Shown: positions 40,001-52,000 of the stretch, in pieces
How the letters are laid out: every line of letters starts with the position of its first letter
How positions within the stretch are numbered: position 1 is the stretch's first letter
Assembly: GCA_003956705.1 (NCBI GenBank)
Contig: QZCP01000623.1
Coordinates: forward strand, 97,542 to 161,541
DNA: 64,000 nucleotides
Source: Brevipalpus yothersi
Lineage: Eukaryota > Arthropoda > Arachnida > Trombidiformes > Tenuipalpidae
Reading direction: 5' to 3'
Notes under the pieces: model-generated
Seen by the model: only the letters and a program-made list of their open reading frames with translations
Database searches by the model: none
Told to the model about the DNA's origin: nothing
Position numbers and translations under genes: made by a program

Positions 40001-43000
40001 CTTGACAGTGGAACTTTTTAAGATGAAATTCCATGAAAGAGTTGTAATTATTACTCCTTGTCAAATTTGATTTAAAAAGAAAAAATTAAAGAAGCGTTTC
40101 TTATTAAAAACTCTAAGGAATATAAGAGAGTTAGAATACATGAAGTATATCAATACAGCAATTTTTTATAGGAATCAAACCCCTTGGATAACTGAAAACT
40201 ATTAGTCGTGGTGGAAAATTTTCATCAAACATGAAGTATTCTTCAATTAAGAGCATTCTTGGATAGATTTCGATTTCTACTTCATCAAAGTGAGGAATGC
40301 AAAAGTGAACCAAGTATTGGGTAGGAAAAAAATCTCAATAGAATATAACTGCCACTGTTGGCTGTTCTATTCGAGTGTTTTCACTCGAACAAACACACTA
40401 GCCATTTGTTTGCTGGGTCCACTGATGATGTTTACTTGGGAGGAGGAAAAAAAGCTCGGTTGCTTAATTATTAATCAGAATTCCAAACTACACCACGAAT
40501 GTTCACTTGCTGGCAAGTATAGCAGGCAAATTTAGTTATCCGTGCTTCAAATTGAGACGAGCTAGAACTACAGAATTGGTTAGATCAACTGGACATACCA
40601 ATATGAGATGGAGTAGCAGGATCTTTCGTCCTCTTTTTCTATTCCTCGAGTCCATAAGGATACAATATGATGCTAGTCTTTGATTTGTTCGGCTTCCACT
40701 TCCTCTCATCCATTTAGAGCATATACCATGACTACATTTGAGTAGAACATCTCTTATCACTTGAGTATTTCATAGATGCTTGATAGATAAATAGGCTAAC
40801 ATATTCTTATGTGTACTTGGGTCGATATCTTATTTCTTCTTGGATAGTCTCGAATCGGTGATCCCAGGTTTTTTGCCCATGTCTTCGGTTAGCTTTTATT
40901 CCTTTTTTCTCCCTCCTATCTATTCGACTTTGGTTGCATCTTTCAACTTTGCTTCGTTACCAATCCAAATCTATCTTTCTCTCTTTCTCTCTTTCTCTAT
41001 TCCTTTCATGAGCATTTTTGCTTTTTTTTCTCTCTCTCCTCTACTCTTCCTTCATTCTCATCATTTGAGTGATAAAAGCAACTTTCTCCTCATCACTTAG
41101 TTATCTTCATTGGCTCTCTCTCTCTCTCTCTCTCTCTCTGGCCTTTTCTGCTTTGGATCTAAGTCATCCTCCTTTTTGATAGCTTTGGCCATCATCACCC
41201 ACTTCACTCGTTTCTTTTCCATTTCTCATCTTTCACTAGCTTTTAGCACTTGCCGAATCAAACTTTACTCTTATTTTTGCTTCACTTTTGCCTCTCTTAT
41301 TTTACCATCTTCTTTGGCAAAGGAATCTCTTTTCATCTACTATACTCTATGCAGCCCAGCTGGAAATGTTTTTCGCAAATCAAACTGATTCCTCTCGGCG
41401 AGTTTTGCTGCTCGTCAAATGATTCGTAAGTTAGTCTCTTTCTCTTTCTCTCCCTTACTTGTTTCTCTTTGAGAGCGGTAAGATGTTTGTACCCATAAGC
41501 GTCATACAAAAAATATATATCGCTGATATGCTGTATTGGATTCCTTGACACTTGGTAAAAATGCGAGAATATCACTTGAAAAAGCTTGAAACACTTTTTG
41601 GCTTACAGTGAAGCCATTACCATCTAGAGAGGAGTGAAAGTAGACATGAAATAACGATTGTCGTATAGAGAAAGAATGAGAAGAGAAAGCAAAATTTAGA
41701 CACAAAACTTTTGCCACTTTTTGTTTTTGAATGCTTTGCTCTTGTGAAAATCCATTTCTCATCACGTCAATTCGAATTTTGAGTCCCAAACTTTGCCCAC
41801 TCTTAAGTTTATGCTCATTTCTTTATTCTTACAGACTTTCTCCATCTTTTGAATGATGGCTCTTTACTTTTTGAGCAAGTAAAATCGGATGATGCAAGAT
41901 GGAAATTCCGTTGTGCAGCCAAAGACACTCTCACAGGGGAGCTTGTAACAAGCCTTAACTGGTCAAAAATTGTCATAACAGGTGAGTATGTCAATTTGAG
42001 GCTCTTTACAGTGAATTTCATTTGAAATAGGAGTGTTTTACACAAGAAATAAGACTTTTTGCAAACTTGATTGGAGTCCTTCACACAGGCAGCAAGGACA
42101 ATTCAGGGATTTCAAATGAGAATGGAGTTTATTCAGAAGAAAAAAGAGAAGCGTCAAGTAAATATGATTTTTACACCAAATTCATCATCAATAGGCATTT
42201 TTTGTGTAGTGAGATCATCGTAAACCAATCGTAGTGCAGTAATTAGTGCAGAAATGTTCATCAATTGCACCTGAGGCGCGTTCAATAAAATAGGATACTT
42301 CATTCATCGAATAGGCACGTTCGATAAGATAGAAAACTTCATTCATCAAATACTCTTGCATAATCTCGAGACATTTTCACTATCTGAATGTGAAAACTTA
42401 AACATACACTCCGATCTCTATTTTCAAAAGGAATGATTCCAATCTCATTTGCAAGACTTCTATTTATGATGCTCACTTGTGTCCTTCACCTTCTTCTCGA
42501 CCTTGTGTATCTTATCCAAAGAGAAAAAAGTCTAAACTCATTTGAAAAATGCACATATTTCAAGTGAAATCCACTGTATTATTGTTTGATAGCTCTAAAT
42601 GATGGAGATATTGTGGGGAAAAGAAAAATGTTATCAAATGAACCTTTTTTCACCAACATACTGAAGTTAGTGTTCATAATAATTGGTATCGAATTTCAAT
42701 ATCAGTGTGAACATTTTGATAATTTATTCTTCCCCGTGAAGAGCACTCATTCGAGCGTATGCTTTTGCATCTCAATTCGATTTTAATGCGATTCACGATT
42801 CATTGTATTCACTATCATTGCTTTTTCTTGAATTTTTTCTCATCTTTTCATATTATTTCCCTTCCTTTTCACTTTTATCCATAGCGTAGGTCTCAACTCT
42901 TGCATTCTCTATATTCGTATATCCTTATCTAAAAGGAATGCATACGCATGATACTTTCATTTGAAATATTCTACTTCCGGTCCCCACATTATTTTGCATT

Positions 43001-46000
43001 TGCACTCTCATGCATAAGTTGTGAGAGATGCTTTTACGAATATACGCTTCCGAGACAGATCGAAGGTTCCAATGAATTCCACAGAATGCTCAGAAGACTT
43101 CGAAGATGAAGAAGCGAGGTAAACATGAGAGCATCTATTGATGATAAAATTCATAGACTCACATGGTGAGGAGAGCTCGATGGGCTAAAAGATTGAGGCA
43201 ATAAGGCATTCTAGATTCTTTGCATTTTTTATCATCATCTTTTCCTAGTGAGCCGAGAACAGCTTCTAAGGCTTCAATCTTTTTCCTTTTCTCCTATTCT
43301 TATTCTTTTTCTCATTCATCTTAGCCAAAATTCCACCAACAGTGTGCACCAATATTCTTCAGTATGCCTTTCTAAGTTTTAAGAGGCCTAAGACTAGTCG
43401 CTCTCTCGTATAGTCAGTATAGTCAATACCTGTTCCTCTCTTTTTCTTCTCTCCATCTCTCTTTCCCTCTCTTCTTACTCAATTTTTTATTCACTTATTC
43501 ACCACTCATTCATCCACACCAATTCCCTATTCTCGAAACCTTCTATGACAATCAACACAATAGAATCTAGAATTCAAAATGTACCATGACTTAATTGGTA
43601 TCGCTTTCGCGCTCTTTCTCTTGAAGATTTCCAAGAATTGTTCATAGTGAAGACAGTCTGAAATGTATTTTCCTCAATCTTAGATGCACAAGATATATTT
43701 TTCATAGCTTTTCCACATGAATCTTCATCTTCTCTCAAATTTTAACTCTTGAACTTTCATATTTTTCTAAATTTTTTTAACCCTGAAACAACAAGCTTAG
43801 GTTATTTTTACTCATATTGCATAGAAGAAGGAAAATATGAAGCATCATGAGTAACTTTAATCGCTCTTGTTTGAATGTCAAACTCATTCTGCTTTGGAAG
43901 ATCCTTGGATTTGTATATCCTTCTTAAAGTATATGGATCGAGAATTGAATACATACTATCGATTTGCTCAAAGTTCGTCATCTCTAAACCAATGAGTGAA
44001 ATAAAATTGAAAAATACCGAGAAAAAATGCTTGGAATACAATAATATTGAGAAAATGATTGAAAAAGTATGTTTCGGTTTGGCTGGCTACAAGGCAGTTG
44101 GTTTAAGTTGTGAAAAGAAAAAAGTTTTTTCTCCCAAAAAGCATTTCTAGTTGAATAAATCCTTTCTTGAATAATCAAAAATCAATTCGATGATGAAAAA
44201 ATGTTGATTTTTTAGCTGCATGGCCCCAAAAAGAACTTTTGACTTCTCTATTGTAGTTTTTCCATGTTACTTTGGTTTGTTTATTCTTTCTTTTTCTCCA
44301 TTCTTTCCTTTTATCACACTGAGATAATCCATGAGCTTTTTGAATTTGTGCATTTAAATAGGAATTATCTTCATCCCTACCATTCTTAGGTAAATTCTTG
44401 ACTCTTTCGCTACCATCTTTTGCTGATGCATTTTTGTGCATTTATTTTTTCTCCAGAATCAAGTCGAGATTCTCCGCCCAGAATAATTGGATCACCGAAA
44501 GACGCTTGGATAGAGGCAGGAAAAGATCTTAAAGTCGGATGCATTGCTCGCTCTAATCCATCTCCATCTTATTATTGGATTAAGGAGAATAAAAGTGAAG
44601 CAAACTCTCATCATCCATCCCCAATACAATCTCATTCACCACTTCTATTGCTGCCCAAAGTTCAAATCCAAGAATCTGGAACATATACATGTATGGTAAA
44701 CAATTCGTACGGTAAAGAATCAGTGTCTTTCAAACTCAATGTTTATGGTAAGCATATGTTAGTCCAAAAATATTCTAACCAACATGGCTTGAGTACCTCT
44801 GGGCAATTGCCTATTCAAGTACTATTTTTGTAAAATTTCCATTTACTTTGGCTTCTCGATCACACCTTCGGGCTATACATTCTTTCATTGACTTGAAAAT
44901 CCAATCGATTATCTTCTGTACCAGTAGAATCATTTTTTTCCCTCTGATGTTCAGACATTCCAGCATAATCCATCAGATTAAGGCGATTACTGGAAAAAAA
45001 CAATGCTTGTTTCTTAAAGTCCCTAGTTTAAAAGAGGTTTGGTAGACTTAAGTAAGAGTAATCAAACTAAGGATTTCGGTACTTTGACTGGAAGAGTGGG
45101 AGAGAGAGAACAACAATCACTTGTCTTGATCTGCTATCTCATTAGGAGTCTATCTTGATGCCCAAGTATTCTGTTGAATAGAAATGAATTGTTTGCTTCC
45201 ATGACAAGCGAATGGATTCATTTGAGCCTGATTCATCTGGAGAAAAAACATTCCAGAATACAAGTCTCTTATTCTCTCTTATTCGGAAAACTTTTTCCTT
45301 TCGTTTGACCACATCTTCATTCCAGTAAACTAGTTCCTTTGAAATTTTCTACATGACTTACAACTCCACGTGATTGAAATATCATGATCAAGAAGAGAAG
45401 TGAGATGAAGAGAGAGAGAGAGAAAAAATTGTATTCTCTGTTATTCTAGAGTAGAGAGAGGGAGAGAGAGAATTCTTTTCATCAAGAAATAGGAATGTTT
45501 CTTATGCTGAAATGAGTCTGATGCCCATCGGTTGATGATGACAGAGTCAAAATGATCCCCAAGTCACATTTCAACTTCTTGACTTTCACCATATTCCTCA
45601 CACTGGATATCCATGGAATATCAAGTGAATATGGAGCATGAAAAGAAAAGATGAGCCAAAAGAAAGTGAGTTGTATTGTGATGGGTAAGAAAGAGAAGAA
45701 GAAGACCAAGATGATGACGATGACAGGGACCGATGAAGAGAACGATTGCATTGTGCTTTGTGGTTGACTTTCTATCATCTTACATTCCTTCTTGGAAAAA
45801 GAAACGCCAAGATGAGTGAGTGTACATACTCTCAATAAGGATATCATAGGTTGATAAATGCCTCCAAAGACTTTTATGTTATGTTATTGCCTCACTGCTA
45901 TCTGATCCACATATCCAGATAGATATATATTCAACAGAATGGCCGTAGAGCTTGTGTATATACTTGGAAATAAAAGTGGCATTTGAACATGAAAAGTTTC

Positions 46001-49000
46001 AACAGTTTAAATGTACCATTCACTGGAAATAGACGTGTGGAAAAAGTGAGAAAATAGATCAGAATTTTCACTTCAATCCTAAGAACACATCATCATGTCA
46101 AACTAATTCGATACTGGCCTTTCCAATGATTGAAAAAGTTCCATCATGTCTTCTTGAAATCCCGTTGAAATGTATCAACTCAATTCGCTAACTGGAATGC
46201 ATGACCATTGATGTGGGCCCATCAAGGCTTGATGTTTCAAGTATTCATGGATAATGATAGGGTATTCTCATTCTCAACCAGTTGAAATGTTTCTCACTAT
46301 TCTCACCAAAATTTGTGATCTTCATTCTTGAACCTGTATCACCAATAGTAGTAGCATCTATCTTGCCTCGCCTCCTAAGTAAGCCCATGAGATGCATGAA
46401 AATTGGAGCTAGTGTTCAGGACAGTCGCGCGAGAATACCAAGAAGAAGAGTCAATGGAATGGAGCAAACAAGTGAATGAGATGAGATGAGATGAGGAAGA
46501 GAGAGAGAGAGAGAAAGGTTTGCAAGACATTTACTAGCAACCATACAGCCTCTTAAACCCACAGAGAAGCGAGAGGAAAAGCATCAACTGACTGCTTACT
46601 TTACAACATCATTTACAATGGACCTTTCCCTTATTCTTATTGTTCTTTTCTCCTCATCTTCTTACTTCTTGTTCATGCTGACTGCTCACTTTCGCTTCTC
46701 TCTCTCTTTCTCACTCTCTTTCTTTCTTTCTCTCTTTGACCATCGTTTGCCAAGACTCAGCTTGCCATTTCTTTTACTTGGAAAGTTTTCTTTCTCTGTC
46801 TCTATTGCAACCTTTCATACATGTACTATTGGATCTCACAAAATTAGGCAATTTTTTGAATGGCCTAACAATTTCCCGCTTCTCCACCATCTTTTCATTA
46901 GCCGCATCCTCATCTTTGCCGCTTGACCCCAGCCAGATGATGATACTTATTATTTACTCGCTTAGCAGCACATCCTCTTCCTTCATCTCTCTCTCTCAAA
47001 CATTGGTGCCACTCACTTTTATAGTAAACATTACAATACAAGTGAAACATTGAGAATTGCTCCGTTTGATTCAATTATTCTAGGTAAAATGTTTTCCTGA
47101 CCACATGCTCTCTTGACCACTTGTGAAACGCTCTTCAAACCCAATGTCCGATCTCCTCCTTTTCCTTTTTACAAGTCATTCTCGAGGATCATGCTTGAGT
47201 CTGTTCTTTGTTTTGAAATTTATTCGATCATGAAATTGTCCAGCCAAACATTCATTCAAGCTGTGATGGCTCAAATTTCAGGCCCATATTTTCTTTTAGA
47301 GGATTTCCATGCCTCTTATTCAGATGACTTGATTCTTGTGAATCACTCCAAATGAATCCAGTGCTTGAACTTTTCTTTTGACCTCAATTTTTCATCCAAG
47401 TAGTAAAGTTTTTTGTGAAACAAACTCATATTGAGAAAGAAAAATCTCCAAGATATAATGAGATCTCGTGGAACTCTAATTGAATGAAGAACATAGTATC
47501 GGCTTAGCATTTGGATACTTGATGGAATTTGCGAGGAAATTTAAGATATTTTGTAGGTTTTATAGGGATTCTTTGAACAGTATGAGATGAGAATAAATAA
47601 TTTTTTCACTATAGTACTGGTGAGTTATTGCCATGAAATACCCTCAGACTATCCTTTTTCATTAGTTCAATACTAAGTCAAATATCTTGAAGATATCTTC
47701 CTCGATCATTCTAAATTCACTCATGAAGGTTAGTTGGTAGAAGGCGAACATCACGAAAAAATTTAAAATAGAGTTGAAAAATGAATAAAGTGAGAATCTC
47801 CAAGCAAATAAGAAGTTTTAGTCAGCACAATGAATACATATTCGTATGATCTTCATTTTCTCTGATCGAGGTTATTAATTCACTAGCTCAATCCATGGGA
47901 GTCAAATTTTACTCTCAATAAGCTCAAGCATCTCATGTGGGAATATAGTACTCTCAAAGCTATGATCATTACAATTGTTGACATCTCATTCCACTGGTCT
48001 CCTATTACAGAACCTATGGTGGTGAATATGAGGCCAGCATCTGGAATTGTTCGCCGCAAAGAAGGCGAATCAGCAGATCTCGAATGTGTAATCAAAAGTG
48101 GACAAAAAGATCATCATCTAATATCATATGATTGGCTGAAGAATGGCCGTCCATTAATGTACGGATCACGTATAAAGCAACTTAGCCGAAACAAACTTCG
48201 CTTGTCTCCCTTGACTCGTGAAGATCGAGGAATGTATCAGTGTGTGGCGATGAAAACATCAGCAATCAAAGAAATTTCCATTGCAACTACTCAGCTCCAT
48301 ATCGAGGGTAAGTGTACTCATGATTATTCCTCTTGGAAGCTTTCATCGAGCGAAGTTTTCTAAATATTATGATGATTCTCACTCTACGTGCAAAATTCTG
48401 AATTGTCTTTTATTAGACAACTTTAAGATGAGAGAATTGATCAAAATTTTTTTACTGCTTCGGAATTTTCAGAAGAGGCTCCAATCCTTAGGTACACATT
48501 TCAAAGTCAGATACTTGAAGGAGGACATCCTCTCAGCTTGAAGTGTGTTGCCTCCGGAAGTCCATTACCTCAGATTGGCTGGAAGCTTTACGATAGAACT
48601 TTAGATGGACGAGGACATCGATATGCCTTTCGAATTGGAGATTTTGTAGATACCAGTGGATTTATTGTGAGTTTTTTGAACATATCAAGTGTAAGCAGAA
48701 GAGAAGGAGGACTTTACACATGTGAAGTGTGGAACGATGTTGGCACCACAAGTTTTACAGCAATGGTTAGTGTTATCGGTCAACCAATGGTGCATCCAAT
48801 GGAGAATGTCTCAGTTGTGATAACTGGGAAACTTTCTCTCCAATGTCCCGTGAGTGGACATCCAATTGATCAAATAATCTGGAAGAAAGGTAAAAAAACG
48901 ATCTTTTGAACAGATTTGAAGACTTAAAAAGCGATTTGGGCGATTTAATTTTCATCGATTCAAATCACTTCTCTCTTGGCTCCTTTCGATTAGATGGTAG

Positions 49001-52000
49001 AGCATTGCCAGTCTCTCACAGGATTCAAAGCTACTCCAATGGTACTCTATCGATTATTGAAGCTCATTCGGAGGACGAAGGATGGTATCAATGTGAGGTC
49101 AAAAGTGGACATGAAATGGCCTCAGAGCTTGTTTATATAAGAGTATTAGGTGAGTGACTGTTGAAATATCTTCCACTAAACTCATCATAGCACGATATTG
49201 CTTGTATTTTACACTGAAAAATTCAGTCATTGCTCATTTTTGTTCTGGAGGATTAGATTAAAAGCTGAACTTCACTACCAGAAAAAATGAAAACCTAGTT
49301 CATATCTTTTATTACTCTTTAATATCAGCTTACGTGCCAGTTATGTAACTTTTTCTTGCAAAAATACACAAACAACACAAGTATAGAGAAAATCATCATA
49401 TACGATCAGATACTTGTTTTCTCTATCGACTTGCTAGAGCAGCCAGCCATCAAGTGTATGAACAAAGTTCCAATTTTTATGTACCCTCAAGTATATGAAA
49501 TTGAAAAATGGAGTCTGAACAACTTTCAAGAATTGATAAATTTGAATTCTGATGCAGCAAATTCCACTTTCACTTATACACATACACACATCAGATCTGC
49601 CACACTCTCTCTATCAAATCGATCTTGCACATACACACATTCATGGTTGAGCCAGATCCATCGTCCTCAGCTTCTCCAGCATCCAGAAGGAGCATTATAA
49701 TACATCCAATATTTGAAGTATACACTCGCCGTTGTTGGCAAACATTGTGATCAACTGATCAACTGGATTGGCATGAAACAGACACTGTGTTATGTGTGTG
49801 TAGATGAAAAGAAGTGAAGCCTGTGTGCATGAAGAGTCTAAATAATCGTCTGGGAGGCTAACTGATAATAATTTAGTGTATATTTACTGAACTTTAGAAA
49901 TATCTTCATGACTGTGAGGCAGGGCATCTGTGGTGAGTCGCTTCATTGAAACATTAATCAGGGCAGACATGTTCAAAGTCCAGTAATTCGGTTATAAAGT
50001 GATTAGTTCACTGTAAGAACACAGCTAGATTACTTTTCAATGATTATGCTTCCTCTTCCAAATCTACAGTCATTTATCGCTACAATGCACCAAGCTGATC
50101 AGTAACAGTGTGTGTGGATTCTGCTAATCTAATCATACTTTGATGGGAACATTCATCTTCATGTCCAGAGCAGCAACCAGTTGATCGTTTGCTCTCTCTA
50201 AAAGAGCCTAAGAATAGAATTTTAGGAATCTAAGAATAACTGAACTCTCTTCATAAATCACGAGATTTTTTTTCGAAAGGAAGGATGCACAGTTTCTTAT
50301 ACTGAGTATTGATCAAAACTCAAGCTTTCTACCATATTTTATCTTTCTGATGATATTTGATTTTGCATTCATTTTACAGCTAAACCTGTTGTCAATCCAT
50401 TCGTGTTTGCCTCAGACTTGACCGAAGGTATGAGAGCTCGAGTGGTCTGTAGCATTCTATCTGGGGATCATCCACTAGAAATATCGTGGTATAAGAATGG
50501 CATTTTGGCAACTAAACAGCATTCAGATATTGACATTTCAAGTATCACAGATTCGGATAGTTCTCTGGCAATAAAAAGCGTTAAGAGATCACATTCTGGA
50601 AATTATACTTGCGTTGCCTCATCATCTCTGCAAATATCTTCAAATTACACAGCGGAAATGATAGTGAAAGGTGAGATTAAACTTATCAGCAACAATATTT
50701 TATCATGAAATTTTATCGATAAAATTCTTTTGTTCAAATCAGCTCCACCAAGATGGATCATCAAACCAATCCATACATACTCGCTGTTAGAAGGTCGAAG
50801 TGTTGTCATTGATTGTCAGAGTGATGGTTTCCCGTCACCCAATCATCAGTGGAAGAAGGTTCGCAAGTTTCATACTTTCAAAGATTTTGGAACCGGTGAT
50901 CGTGCCACAGAACTGATCAGCATTGTAAGTGGACCTCATATACAAGTTCTTGAGAATGGATCCATGTCAATTGTTGACGTGGAGAAGGATGATGAAGGCG
51001 AATACCTGTGTGAGGCCAATAATGGAGTTGGATTACCACTATCTGTAAGCACCCACTTGAATGTTCATCGGCCAGTTAGGTTTCGAAAAAATTTCGAGAC
51101 TATCGATGCAAATCAAGGTGAAGATGTAACACTGATCTGTGAGCCTTCCGGGGATCGGCCAATTCAAATCACTTGGGTATGGGATCGAGAAGGTCAAATT
51201 CCTTTCTTCAAAACTGGTCGATTTCGATTGGAAGAAAAGCCAACAGAGAGTGGATTCCAATCAAAAGTGATAATAGAATCTGTTGAGGTATCTGATTCAA
51301 CATTTTTCACATGTCATGGTCGAAATACTCATGGATCAGATGAACGAAGTATCCAACTAGTCGTACGTGGGCCACCTGAGCCACCAGCAAATTTGCGAAT
51401 AGATTCGAAGAAAAGTCGTGAAATCAAGTTATCCTGGACAGATTCAGTAGATGGTAATAGCCCATTGCTAGGATATCTTGTTCAATACAGTCCCGCTAAT
51501 TGTAAGTATCAAACTGTCGGTGGCCTTACTTTTGTATCGATGTAGGTAGTTTGTTTTTTCCTCTTCCTCTTTTTTCTCTCTTCTGGAACTTTCCCAAAAC
51601 TCATGTTGCTTAGAGAGAAGGAAAAGAAAAATGGGAAGAGAGAATGAAGGAGAGGTTGGATAACAATTCAATGTATAGAATTGAGAGACTATCTTTTGCT
51701 TTGGTCATTACTCTTGTGCCTTCTTCATCGTGGTTGACCACTCGCCATGACCTTTCATTACTCTCTATGATAAAGCTATTAGGAACAAATACAACTAAGT
51801 ATTCCAACTGAGCTAATCGGTGAGCCGAGAATAGTCAGGAGAATAGTAGTAGTAGGAGTATAGTCACTGTGTGTGTGTATGTATGTATTCTGTGTTGTTG
51901 CCGAGTACTGTATGTGTCTCTCCTGGGGAATTCGTTCTCCAACATCAATTGGCAATATTCTATTGATGTTCTTCCGCTGATGAAGAGAAAAATAAGAGGT

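Noticed and set aside
49356..49700. Possible extra Ig exon before Ig7
   Set aside because: The frame has no Ig core residues and includes CA-repeat-derived sequence (THTHI).
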